NCBI GenBank assembly: GCA_024641445.1
Contig: JAHEDA010000013.1
Coordinates: 1-19,485 of the forward strand
DNA from: Gammaproteobacteria bacterium
GTDB lineage: Bacteria; Pseudomonadota; Gammaproteobacteria; UBA6429; Thiohalophilaceae
Direction: 5' to 3'
Length of the DNA stretch: 19,485 bases
Shown here: positions 7,804 through 15,015 of the stretch, piece by piece
Layout of the letters: every line of letters starts with the position of its first letter
Position numbering within the stretch: position 1 is the stretch's first letter
Program-made: the position numbers and the translations under genes
Notes under the pieces: model-generated
Told to the model about the DNA's origin: nothing
The model's input: the letters and a program-made list of their open reading frames with translations, nothing else
Databases searched by the model: none

Positions 7804-9198
7804 TTATTCCGAGGCCTTACGATTCACCTGAATAGTATATTTTTTCAGCCGATGCCATAGACTACGTTCGGTAATCTTGAGCAACTTCGCAGCTTCTACC
7901 TGTATCCCGTTTGTCGCCTCAAGTGCCTGTAAAATCATCCTCTTCTCCGCCTCACCTAACCACTCATCCAGCCCTGAGTCGGGCAGTGATTGCCCCTCGG
8001 TTTTCTGTACAGACGGCGTCCCCTGGACCGAGAATACCTTTTCAGGCAGGTCGTTCTTGCGCAATAAGTCACCCGTACAGGTTAGCAGTGATCGCTCTAT
8101 CGCGTTTCGCAACTCCCGCACATTACCCGGCCAGATATAGGCCGACATCACCGCAAGCGCCCCTTCGGAAATGCCCTGCACCGTCTTGCCCATCTCGGCC
8201 CGAAGCTCCAATAGAAATGCATTGGCCAACAACGGAATATCTTCTACACGCTCACGCAGGGGTGGGACATGCAGGTTATAGACATCCAGACGATAGAGCA
8301 GGTCCTCGCGAAACTGATTATTCTTCACCAACTCGTGCAGATCACGATTGGTTGCGGTGATGATCCGCACATCCACGCGGCGAATCGCATCGCTGCCGAC
8401 AGGTGAGAATTCACGCTCTTGCAAGACCCGCAGTAACTTGGCCTGTAACTCCAGGTCGAGGTCACCGATTTCATCAAGAAACAGGGTGCCATGATTCGCC
8501 TGTTCCAGTCGGCCAAGTCGATTTTGCAGCGCCCCCGTGAAGGCACCCTTGACATATCCAAAGAGTTCGCTCTCCATCAGGTCGTGCGGGATGGCGGAAC
8601 AGTTAATTGCAACCCATGGATGGTTGGCGCGAGGCCCTTGTTCATGCAGCGTACGGGCCACGGCCTCCTTGCCGGTACCACTCTCGCCTGTAATCAGGAT
8701 GTTGGTCTTGAAGGGTGCGACCTGCTGAATCTTAGCCCGCAGCTCCTGCATGGCAGGGCCTTCACCTAGCAGGCGATTGCCACGACGCTCACTCATGACT
8801 ACGGCCTGCCACTGCTGATTTTCCTGCATCAGGTCGCGATAGCGCAGGGCACTCTCGACTGAGAACTGGAGTTCCTCCGGCTCAAATGGCTTGGTTAGAT
8901 AATTGTGCGCACCCGCCTGGATACACTCGATCGCGGAACGGATCGAACCATAGGCGGTGACGACAATGACAGGGATATCCGGGCGCAATTGACGACTGCG
9001 ACGGATAAATTCATCCCCACCCATCCCGGGCATCTTTAGATCCGAAAGGATGACATCGAGGTCAGGGTCATTGACGAGGGGGAGTGCATCTTCGGCACTC
9101 TCTGCGGTGAGGACGCGGTAACCGACATCGGTCAGGGCCAATTCCATGACCATGCGCATGTTTCGCTCATCATCCACCACCAAAACGCTACGCTGCAT
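7804..9198 (-). CDS. sigma-54-dependent response regulator (NtrC family)
   Basis: A 464-residue transcription activator with three domains. The receiver (about 1-120) has acidic residues D9 and D10, the phospho-acceptor D53 (LSDLKMPG) and K103 (TKPF). The AAA+ domain has Walker A GESGTGKE (171-178), the sigma-54-contacting loop GAFTGA (218-223) and Walker B LFLDEIGDL. The C-terminus is a Fis-type helix-turn-helix (IQVEAAKLLKITERSLWHRLKK). Such proteins activate RNA polymerase with sigma-54 after phosphorylation. I start it at the ATG at 9198 rather than at the longer in-frame opening at 9255, because the receiver begins there, GAAGG lies upstream, and the ATG overlaps the kinase stop as TAATG, which implies translational coupling. 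The partner is the upstream histidine kinase. A likely local target is the divergent Sel1/DUF599 pair. Confidence 0.95.
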   Translation of the reverse strand: MQRSVLVVDDERNMRMVMELALTDVGYRVLTAESAEDALPLVNDPDLDVILSDLKMPGMGGDEFIRRSRQLRPDIPVIVVTAYGSIRSAIECIQAGAHNYLTKPFEPEELQFSVESALRYRDLMQENQQWQAVVMSERRGNRLLGEGPAMQELRAKIQQVAPFKTNILITGESGTGKEAVARTLHEQGPRANHPWVAINCSAIPHDLMESELFGYVKGAFTGALQNRLGRLEQANHGTLFLDEIGDLDLELQAKLLRVLQEREFSPVGSDAIRRVDVRIITATNRDLHELVKNNQFREDLLYRLDVYNLHVPPLRERVEDIPLLANAFLLELRAEMGKTVQGISEGALAVMSAYIWPGNVRELRNAIERSLLTCTGDLLRKNDLPEKVFSVQGTPSVQKTEGQSLPDSGLDEWLGEAEKRMILQALEATNGIQVEAAKLLKITERSLWHRLKKYTIQVNRKASE

Positions 9199-10928
9199 TA
9201 CGCCTTCCCCCTCACTGCAATAGGTATCCGCATCGCAAACCGGGCACCCGCCCAATCACCAGGGACGTATTCAAGCCGGGCCCCATTCGCCTCAACCAGG
9301 GTATTTGCAATCGTCAAGCCCAAACCACTACCGTGTTCCTTGGTCGTGAAGAAGGGCTCAAACAGACGCGTCATTTTCTCAATCGGTATCCCGGGCCCAC
9401 TATCGTGCAGATATACCTCCACCAGGTGATCATGCACAATTGTACCCAGTATCAAAGAGCCAGACCCAGCGCCCATCGCCTCGGTGGCATTTCGTAACAG
9501 ATTCAACCACGCCTGCCGGAGTAATTCACTGTCGACACTGACGAGGATTCCGGCGTGGGCGTAGTTTCGTTGCACCGTAATGCCATCACGCCCCGCAAGC
9601 ATTACTTGCAAGGCCTCCTCAAGCGGCTCTGCCGGATCAATATTCTGAAAATCCGGGCGTCGATGCCGGGCCAGTTGTTGAAAATCATTGAGCAGATGAT
9701 TCAAGCGTTGGCTCTCTTCCCGGATCACTCTACAGAGGTCTGCACGCCTCGCGGCGTCTTCCGAGGTATCGAGTAATTTTGCAGCAGTATTTATCACGCC
9801 AATCGGGTTACGGATCTCATGCGCCATGGCCATGGACAATTCACCCAAGGCACTAAGCTTGTCGCTCTGGAATTCACGCTTCTGTTCGTCACGCGCCTCG
9901 CGCAGGCTAATTGCCATGCCGTTAAAGGCGCGCGCCAACTCACCCAGTTCATCATGCGTGTGAATGGGGATCTCCGCCTTGAAATCTTGTGCCGCCAGCT
10001 TCATGACACCTGCGTGGAGATACTCGACAGGGCGCACGATGATTCGACTCAAGACCAGCCCCACACCCACGGCCAGTAGCGAGCCTAAGAACAAGATAGC
10101 CAAATTCATCGCGGTCTCATCCGTCAAAAATTCAATGCTACGCGTACGCTCCAAACCACTAAACAGTACGGCCTCAAGCCGTCCACTTGCATCAACTACG
10201 GGTGAGTACAATCCCCAGTAGTGACCATCCTCCGCATCAGAGTTGTAGTATGACTTGCGTAGTTTTAACTGCTCAAAGGCATCACTCGACAGACGCAGAT
10301 TCAAGGGCAGGCCCTCTTCCGAGAAGGCCTTGGTATAATCGCCGTTATTGGGATAAAAAAGTCGTGTCTTCAGACCCGTCTCACCGCTCAGACGATTCAG
10401 AAAATCCTTATCGAACAGGGTGCCTAACACAAGCCGATAGTGCTGTTTCTTTCCCGCAGGGATTCGAATGATCGTGATCGCGGCCAACAGGGTGCGGGTA
10501 GGTTGTTTGACCTTAACCACGGCGGTGTCCTGCCCCGGCGCCCAAGTCGTCAGCAGCCTCGCCGGGTGCGAACTATATATTAGTTCACTCTGCAATCCAT
10601 AGACCTGCACAAGGCTGATCCCGAGCTCCTTCGCCAGGGGCAGAAGATTTGGCGGGATGGGTGAGATACCGGGCTGGATCACCCAATGCCCCCGAGTCGC
10701 CTCAGAAATAGTGTCGGCAAGCAGGTGGGCATTCCGATGTAAATCGGAAAGGGCATTCTCGTCTAGCTGTGCGGATTCATGCACCCAGTTCTCGATGGAC
10801 TCATCGACACGCGCCGCCACCCAACGCCCGGACAACACCCCCGAGATCAGCATCGGCACCAGCACGATCAGCACTACGACCAGCACGACTTTACGTTGCA
10901 ACTTGTTTAGGTGGAGCGAGGCTAGCAT
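9198..10928 (-). CDS. membrane sensor histidine kinase
   Basis: A 576-residue sensor kinase. A first membrane helix (about 12-32), a periplasmic sensing region of roughly 240 residues, and a second helix (about 274-298) lead into a HAMP linker (about 299-350). The HisKA domain carries the phospho-accepting His370 in MAMAHEIRNPIG. The ATPase domain has the N box LLRNATEAMG, then DSGPGIP and HGSGLGLTIAN. Part of the sensing region (GHYWGLYSPVVDASGRLEAVLFSGLER) looks like a Cache/PAS-like fold, but the ligand is unknown. It belongs to the NtrB/ZraS-like class that pairs with sigma-54 activators and is directly followed by one. Its start is 184 bases from the divergent Sel1 gene, so the intergenic region serves both directions. 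The ribosome binding site before the ATG is weak. Confidence 0.94.
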   Translation of the reverse strand: MLASLHLNKLQRKVVLVVVLIVLVPMLISGVLSGRWVAARVDESIENWVHESAQLDENALSDLHRNAHLLADTISEATRGHWVIQPGISPIPPNLLPLAKELGISLVQVYGLQSELIYSSHPARLLTTWAPGQDTAVVKVKQPTRTLLAAITIIRIPAGKKQHYRLVLGTLFDKDFLNRLSGETGLKTRLFYPNNGDYTKAFSEEGLPLNLRLSSDAFEQLKLRKSYYNSDAEDGHYWGLYSPVVDASGRLEAVLFSGLERTRSIEFLTDETAMNLAILFLGSLLAVGVGLVLSRIIVRPVEYLHAGVMKLAAQDFKAEIPIHTHDELGELARAFNGMAISLREARDEQKREFQSDKLSALGELSMAMAHEIRNPIGVINTAAKLLDTSEDAARRADLCRVIREESQRLNHLLNDFQQLARHRRPDFQNIDPAEPLEEALQVMLAGRDGITVQRNYAHAGILVSVDSELLRQAWLNLLRNATEAMGAGSGSLILGTIVHDHLVEVYLHDSGPGIPIEKMTRLFEPFFTTKEHGSGLGLTIANTLVEANGARLEYVPGDWAGARFAMRIPIAVRGKA

Positions 10929-11033
10929 CTACATTTCTTGTTGGTGGCTACAATTTATGATGGGGCGCAACCTTCAGAACCCCAGCCCCTATTCCCGTCC
11001 TTAGCTTTAACTACCTGATAAGCAGTTGGTTTT

Positions 11034-11051
11034 CATCTCGGACATGAGATG
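11034..11051. promoter_or_regulatory. inverted repeat overlapping the sigma-54 promoter
   Basis: The perfect arms CATCTC (11034-11039) and GAGATG (11046-11051) are separated by six bases. The right arm covers the -24 element of the candidate sigma-54 promoter. It could be a binding site for a repressor or other regulator, since activators of this class usually bind further upstream. Symmetry is the only evidence. Confidence 0.35.
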
Positions 11052-11065
11052 GTCCCGTACTTGCA
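11050..11065 (+). promoter_or_regulatory. candidate sigma-54 (-24/-12) promoter for the Sel1/DUF599 genes
   Basis: The sequence TGGTCCCGTACTTGCA has the GG and GC of a sigma-54 promoter with exactly ten bases between them, and the full TTGCA of the -12 element. Ten of the thirteen defined positions of the consensus TGGCACGRNNNTTGCW agree. Transcription would begin near 11076, giving a leader of about 37 bases before the ATG at 11113. It points towards the Sel1 gene and lies in the gap shared with the divergent kinase/sigma-54 activator operon, which supports the reading. Confidence 0.6.
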
Positions 11066-11112
11066 GTAGCTGAGGGACAAGACTGACTTACACATTTAGA
11101 TTGAGAGGAATT

Positions 11113-11589
11113 ATGCAATTAGTCAACTATCCCAACACCCTGCAGGCTGCCCCGGTGAATACCCATTCGCTCAAGCGTTGGATACCCGCCGCCATCCTGG
11201 TCGCCGCTGTCTCTGCAGTGAGCTTCCTCGGTACGACCGACAAGCCCAGCGATGACATCAACTGGCTAAGCCGTCTGGCGAACACCGGGGATGTCGGTGC
11301 TGAGCTTCAGGTTGGCCTGGCCTATCGTGATGGTCGCTTTGGTCTGACACCGGATGCCGCCAAAGGCTTTACCTGGATTAAGCGCGCCGCCGAGGCCGGT
11401 AATGCCTACGCAGAAGATACCCTCGCCAGCATGTATGCCACGGGAACCGGTACGGAAAAAGATCTTCACTTGGCCAAGCAGTGGTGGAATAAGGCCATGC
11501 ACGATGGTGACAATGCGGCACGACTGCATCTGAGTGAAACCATGATTAGGGAAGGCGACGTACAGCAGGCCGAGAGGATCTTGCGCTAG
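11113..11589 (+). CDS. membrane-anchored Sel1/TPR-repeat protein
   Basis: A 158-residue protein with one hydrophobic segment (residues 24-40, IPAAILVAAVSAVSFLG) after a polar N-terminus, so it is either a signal anchor or an uncleaved export signal. The rest holds two clear Sel1-like repeats, about residues 61-96 and 97-133 (AELQVGLAYRDGRFG, AAKGFTWIKRAAEAGNAYA, ASMYATGTGTEKDLHLAKQWW), and a shorter third helical pair. Sel1 repeats are protein-binding scaffolds. I start it at the ATG at 11113, which follows AGAGGA; the TTG at 11101 is less likely. It is the first gene after the candidate sigma-54 promoter and is followed 58 bases later by a DUF599 protein on the same strand. Function is unknown; an adaptor role at the inner membrane is inference. 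Confidence 0.85.
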   Translation: MQLVNYPNTLQAAPVNTHSLKRWIPAAILVAAVSAVSFLGTTDKPSDDINWLSRLANTGDVGAELQVGLAYRDGRFGLTPDAAKGFTWIKRAAEAGNAYAEDTLASMYATGTGTEKDLHLAKQWWNKAMHDGDNAARLHLSETMIREGDVQQAERILR

Positions 11590-11647
11590 AACTAACGCAC
11601 AGCTTTTTATGTTCCTGGTCATTAATAATTTGAGGTAATAGAAGTAT

Positions 11648-12433
11648 ATGGGTGTTTCAATGTTAGATATCGGCGCGTACCTTGCGAGTGTTGTCCTGAT
11701 CGGTGGTTACCACCTCTATCTGCGTCTGCGCCTACGGCAGGATTGCAACTACACGATCCAATCGGTGAGCAATAATGCGCGGACGGCATGGGTCGAAAAT
11801 ATCATGACCGATAAGAGCAGCGGCATCCTCGCCGTGCAGACCCTGCGTAACTCAACCATGGCGGCGACGTTCCTCGCCTCCACCGCCATTCTGATGAGCA
11901 TGGGTGTGCTCAATCTGATGCAGAAGACGGGCAGCGGTGACAGTATGTTGCATTCTTTGCAACAGAGCCTGATGTCGGGTGGGGATTTTGAAAATCTCAA
12001 GGTACTGCTTCTACTCGGTACCTTATTCTGGGCCTTTTTCAGCTTCTCCATGGCCGTACGTCTGTATAACCATGTTGGATATCTGATCAATTCAACCAAC
12101 GCGAAGTACCACTTTAATCCCTCAACCGGCTACGTCAGTGAATTGCTCAATCGTAGTGCCAGTTTCTATACCTATGGCATGCGTGCTTATTACATCTCTG
12201 TACCGATGATTATCTCACTGTACAGCCCTTACTACACTGCGATTGCGAGTATCGGCTTGGTGGTATTTCTCTACAACATTGACCGCGCACCTGCGGTCCA
12301 GATGGCAGCAGAGAATACCTCCCCGGTGAAACCTCAGAATAAATCCTTATTTGCCCTGCATCAGGGTAAGCAGGATGCGGCTGACCCCATTACAGACTTC
12401 GGTGTCATTGCCAAGGGTGTTGGTAACAACTAG
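11648..12433 (+). CDS. DUF599 family integral membrane protein
   Basis: A 261-residue protein with several hydrophobic segments: about residues 5-22, 74-95, 117-138 and a final pair near 175-215. It shows the DUF599 hallmark of an NARTAWVENIM stretch (about residues 42-52) followed by AVQTLRNSTMAATFLASTA. DUF599 proteins occur in bacteria and plants and have no assigned activity. A second in-frame ATG four codons in is an alternative start; a GAGG lies rather far upstream of the first. It follows the Sel1 protein on the same strand and precedes a strong terminator, so the two probably form one short operon. The last 50 residues are polar and presumably face the cytoplasm. Confidence 0.85.
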   Translation: MGVSMLDIGAYLASVVLIGGYHLYLRLRLRQDCNYTIQSVSNNARTAWVENIMTDKSSGILAVQTLRNSTMAATFLASTAILMSMGVLNLMQKTGSGDSMLHSLQQSLMSGGDFENLKVLLLLGTLFWAFFSFSMAVRLYNHVGYLINSTNAKYHFNPSTGYVSELLNRSASFYTYGMRAYYISVPMIISLYSPYYTAIASIGLVVFLYNIDRAPAVQMAAENTSPVKPQNKSLFALHQGKQDAADPITDFGVIAKGVGNN

Positions 12434-12465
12434 CCTTTCTCCAGTCTATTCATTACGCATCTAAG

Positions 12466-12507
12466 AAAACCCACCTGAATCAACATTCAGGCGGGTTTTT
12501 CTTTTTC
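12466..12507 (+). terminator. rho-independent terminator after the DUF599 gene
   Basis: The arms AAAACCCACCTGAAT (12466-12480) and ATTCAGGCGGGTTTTT (12485-12500) pair almost completely around a CAAC loop, with one mismatch, and run into TTTTTCTTTTT. It lies 33 bases after the DUF599 stop and closes the Sel1/DUF599 unit. Confidence 0.93.
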
Positions 12508-12545
12508 CACATTTATTCTGCTCAATAGAATATCTTTTAGGTACA

Positions 12546-12563
12546 GAACACTGGTGAACACTG
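12546..12563. repeat. short direct repeat in the tatC-DUF599 gap
   Basis: GAACACTG occurs twice with a two-base spacer (12546-12553 and 12556-12563), followed by a partial third unit. The remaining 180 bases between the terminator and the tatC stop, including a run of seven G at 12664-12670, hold no gene that I can support. Confidence 0.4.
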
Positions 12564-12687
12564 TGAAACTGGCCTACACAGAATTAGTGCCACCACCGAT
12601 GATGGCCCAGAATTCACATAGAGCAAATATATTCTCACAGCGCAGTGAAGGAAGATTTGAAGCGGGGGGGTACTACACTGGCAAGTC

Positions 12688-13566
12688 TCAGGCGTCGTCT
12701 TTCCCTGCGTCGGTATGATTGAGCAGGGCGTGCTCGTCCGCAATGGCCTTCTCAAATTCGGCGTTCATTTCATCGTCGGTCATCTCGCGCTTCGCTTCTG
12801 TTTCGCGCTCGGCGGTATCTTTCTCCTTGCGCCGCAACATGAAGCGGGAGGCAAATACCCCTATCTCGAACAACATCCACATCGGTACGGCCAACAGCGT
12901 CTGCGAGATGACATCCGGTGGGGTCAGAAACATGCCCACGGTAAAACACCCCACGATGATGTATGGTCGCTTTGAGACCAGACTCTCCGGGGTGGCCATT
13001 CCTGTAAGGACCAGCAAGATCGTGGCAATGGGGACCTCAAAGGCCACGCCAAAAGCAAAAAAGACCGTCAATACAAAATCGAGATATTTGGAGATATCGG
13101 TCATCACCGTCACCCCTTCGGGGGCATTGGCGGTCAGGAAGGTGAAGGCTAGCGGGAACACAACAAAGTAGGCGAAGGCCATACCCGCATAAAATAATAT
13201 CACGCTGGAGAACAATAGCGGAAAGGCCAGGCGCTTTTCGTGTTTATACAGACCGGGTGCGATAAAGGACCATAACTGATACAACAAATAGGGTACGGCC
13301 AGAATAACCGACACCACCATCACCAATTTGAACGGGGTAAAGAAGGGTGAGCCGACCTCGGTGGCGATCATCGTGCCACCGGCGGGCATATGCTTGAGTA
13401 GCGGCGTTGCCAGCAGGTGATAGATTTGATTGGCAAACGAGAACAGGGCCAGAAAGATCAGCCCGACAGCCACCAGACTACGCATCAACCGATCGCGTAA
13501 CTCCACCAGATGTGTGAGAAACGGCATCTCGGACTCGGTTTTTTGCTCAGGACTTGTCGCCGCCAT
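12688..13566 (-). CDS. tatC: Sec-independent protein translocase subunit TatC
   Basis: A 292-residue protein with six membrane segments, the core of the twin-arginine translocase and the part that first binds the twin-arginine signal peptide together with TatB. Family marks are the N-terminal cytoplasmic FLTHLVELRDRLMRS (about residues 16-30), the FFTPFKLVMVVSVILAVPYLLYQLWSFIAPGLYKHEKR loop region, and FAFGVAFEVPIATILL. The C-terminal tail after the last membrane segment is long (about 55 residues) and highly charged, compared with a short tail in E. coli. The start overlaps the end of tatB by 20 bases, indicating coupled translation. It is the last gene of the his-tat run on the minus strand; no clear terminator follows within the gap. 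Confidence 0.97.
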   Translation of the reverse strand: MAATSPEQKTESEMPFLTHLVELRDRLMRSLVAVGLIFLALFSFANQIYHLLATPLLKHMPAGGTMIATEVGSPFFTPFKLVMVVSVILAVPYLLYQLWSFIAPGLYKHEKRLAFPLLFSSVILFYAGMAFAYFVVFPLAFTFLTANAPEGVTVMTDISKYLDFVLTVFFAFGVAFEVPIATILLVLTGMATPESLVSKRPYIIVGCFTVGMFLTPPDVISQTLLAVPMWMLFEIGVFASRFMLRRKEKDTAERETEAKREMTDDEMNAEFEKAIADEHALLNHTDAGKDDA

Positions 13567-13939
13567 GCTTCACTTCTGGTTGAGTTATGGTAGATGCGAT
13601 CGGTGTGGCGGACTCGGTTGGGGACACAGTGTCAGAGTCCGGCTGCGCCTTGACCTGATACTCTGGCCTGGGCGCGGGCTTTTCATCTTCCAGGCTAAAG
13701 GCATCGGTATTCATAATCTGTTTGAGTTCTCTCAAGTCGGCGTTGCGCTCCAGGGCCTTCTTGATCTCTTCCATGCGGACCTCGCGGTCGATGTCCTCCT
13801 TGACCTGATTGACGAAGCGACGCGTCCTACCGACCCAACGTCCTGCCGTGCGTGCGACCTCTGGCAGTTTATCCGGGCCGAAAACCACCAGCGCCACTAC
13901 GCCGATGACAACAAGCTCTCCGAATCCAACATCAAACAT
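13547..13939 (-). CDS. tatB: Sec-independent protein translocase subunit TatB
   Basis: A 130-residue protein with one N-terminal membrane helix and an amphipathic helix, as expected for TatB, which with TatC forms the signal-peptide receptor. The start MFDVGFGELVVIGVVALVVFGPDKLPEVAR has the TatB-type FGPDKLPE hinge, unlike the FGAKRLRN of the two TatA proteins next door. The C-terminal part is rich in proline, serine, threonine and acidic residues and is likely unstructured. It starts 70 bases after the second tatA, across a perfect hairpin, and overlaps tatC by 20 bases. Confidence 0.95.
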   Translation of the reverse strand: MFDVGFGELVVIGVVALVVFGPDKLPEVARTAGRWVGRTRRFVNQVKEDIDREVRMEEIKKALERNADLRELKQIMNTDAFSLEDEKPAPRPEYQVKAQPDSDTVSPTESATPIASTITQPEVKHGGDKS

Positions 13940-13978
13940 AAATTTGCCGACTGATTATCTGTTACGAAGTCGAACTAC

Positions 13979-14004
13979 ATGAATTGTTGCTCGCAACAAT
14001 TCAT
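13979..14004. promoter_or_regulatory. perfect hairpin between the second tatA and tatB
   Basis: The arms ATGAATTGTTGC (13979-13990) and GCAACAATTCAT (13993-14004) are perfectly complementary with two bases between them, so about 11 pairs and a four-base loop form. No run of T follows on the minus strand, so it is not a normal terminator. It sits exactly where the tatA message passes into tatB and could act as an RNA processing or stability element, or as a weak attenuator that keeps TatA more abundant than TatB and TatC. The function is inference. Confidence 0.7.
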
Positions 14005-14009
14005 TGTCC

Positions 14010-14219
14010 TTAAACCCGGTCTCTACTCTTGCTTACCTCACCCTCTATCACCTTGCCACTAATAGGGGCCACTTGCTCGTCTCGATCTTCACGCACCGCC
14101 TCTTTAAATCCCTTTACGGCAGAACCAAGATCAGAACCAATGTTACGCAGGCGCTTGGCACCAAACAGTACCAGGACGATAAGAAGGGTCAACAATAAAT
14201 GCCATATGCTAAAGCCCAT
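14010..14219 (-). CDS. tatA: TatA/E-family translocase subunit, second copy
   Basis: A 69-residue protein with the TatA layout: an N-terminal membrane helix (about residues 5-19), the FGAKRL hinge, an amphipathic helix (NIGSDLGSAVKGFKEA) and a charged tail. TatA forms the pore-like assembly of the twin-arginine translocase. Of the first 41 residues 35 are identical to the other TatA at 14443-14658, and the tails share GK[IV]IEGE and SK. The leader ACGGGAGTAGCGTC before the ATG is also identical, so both ribosome binding sites come from one ancestor. This is the copy adjacent to tatB. Whether both are expressed and interchangeable, as TatA and TatE are in E. coli, cannot be told from sequence. 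Confidence 0.95.
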   Translation of the reverse strand: MGFSIWHLLLTLLIVLVLFGAKRLRNIGSDLGSAVKGFKEAVREDRDEQVAPISGKVIEGEVSKSRDRV

Positions 14220-14307
14220 GACGCTACTCCCGTTGTTATATCTACAGTCAGGCCGCTATAACCCCGGCCAATTCGCAAACCTTTGCCCACATCTATTGCG
14301 GCGGCAT

Positions 14308-14430
14308 ATCTTGAGGCTTGTGCGTCTACCGCGCAAGCTGCCCTGGATAAGGGTAAGACAAGTCCACGATTTCATAGATAATTTCGCTGATGCATCCCCA
14401 GATCACTTCATAGAGGGAGAGGTGTTCACC
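14308..14430 (-). pseudogene. decayed hisE fragment between the two tatA genes
   Basis: Read on the minus strand, this stretch matches the functional hisE at 15012-15332. The clearest part is IIYE-I-V-DL (from 14382 down) against IIYEVADL of HisE residues 59-66, then LA and KPQD (14319-14308) against HisE 74-75 and 80-83. Over 25 codons 12 are identical and the spacing is the same to the codon, with no gap. An in-frame TAG replaces HisE Gln77. Before that part the VGE...VI region resembles HisE IGEE...VM with a small deletion. Shared DNA such as CTTGCGC supports it. By chance the frame continues that of the upstream tatA past its TAG stop. It cannot make a working enzyme; it is a relic of a tandem duplication. 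Confidence 0.75.
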
Positions 14431-14442
14431 CACAAATGGGTT

Positions 14443-14658
14443 CTAGACCTTGTCTTTTTTCTTGCTCGTCTCACCTTCAATAATCTTGCCGTCCTTCGCC
14501 TCGACCGTGGTGGTCTCGTCCGATTCGCTTTTCATGGATTCCTTAAAACCCTTTACGGCCGAGCCGAGGTCAGATCCAATATTGCGCAGGCGCTTGGCCC
14601 CGAATAGTACAAGTACGATTACAAGGATGATTAATAACTGCCAAATACTCATGCCCAT
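14443..14658 (-). CDS. tatA: TatA/E-family translocase subunit, first copy
   Basis: A 71-residue TatA protein: membrane helix (about residues 5-19), FGAKRL hinge, amphipathic helix (NIGSDLGSAVKGFKES) and a charged, lysine-rich tail ending KKKDKV. GGGAG stands seven bases before the ATG at 14658; an ATG two codons later is a weaker option. It begins 18 bases after hinT and so belongs to the same transcript as the his genes. A second, nearly identical tatA follows after 223 bases containing a hisE relic. The tail differs more than the core between the copies, as expected for TatA, whose tail is dispensable in E. coli. Confidence 0.95.
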   Translation of the reverse strand: MGMSIWQLLIILVIVLVLFGAKRLRNIGSDLGSAVKGFKESMKSESDETTTVEAKDGKIIEGETSKKKDKV

Positions 14659-14676
14659 GACGCTACTCCCGTTTGT

Positions 14677-15015
14677 TTATTCAAAACCAGGCAGGCTCGC
14701 GCCGCCCAGTAAATGTGCATGCAGGTGAAACACGACCTGCCCACCGCCCTTTCCAGTATTGATGATGGTGCGAAAACCATCCCGCAGTCCCTGCTCCGCC
14801 GCCAGCCGTGGCAATAGACGCATCATGTGCGCCAGCAAGGCATCGTGCCCGGCCCCTACTTCATTCAGACTCGCGATATGCTCGCGCGGGATCATCAGTA
14901 GATGTACCGCCGCCTTGGGGTTGATGTCTTTGAACACGACGACCTTGTCATCGCTATACACCGTTTGCGAGGGTATCTCGCCCTTGGCAATCTTGCAAAA
15001 CAGGCAATCGCTCAC
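14677..15015 (-). CDS. hinT: HIT family purine nucleoside phosphoramidase HinT
   Basis: A 112-residue histidine-triad hydrolase of the HinT group, which removes amines from nucleoside phosphoramidates. The triad HLHAHLLGG lies near the C-terminus (about residues 97-105), the N-terminal zinc-type CLFCKIAKGEIPS is present, and HLLMIPREHIASL lies in the middle. It starts with GTG at 15015, whose last bases overlap the hisE stop as GTGA. The position after hisE and before tatA is a well-known arrangement in proteobacteria, though the link to histidine biosynthesis or protein export is not understood. Confidence 0.95.
   Translation of the reverse strand: MSDCLFCKIAKGEIPSQTVYSDDKVVVFKDINPKAAVHLLMIPREHIASLNEVGAGHDALLAHMMRLLPRLAAEQGLRDGFRTIINTGKGGGQVVFHLHAHLLGGASLPGFE

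Noticed and set aside
12664..12670. Run of seven G after tatC as a frameshift or phase-variable tract
   Set aside because: It lies outside any supported coding region, so length changes would not alter a protein.
13430..13954. Plus-strand ORF across tatB and the 5' end of tatC
   Set aside because: Antisense to well-recognised tat genes, no family resemblance and no ribosome binding site.
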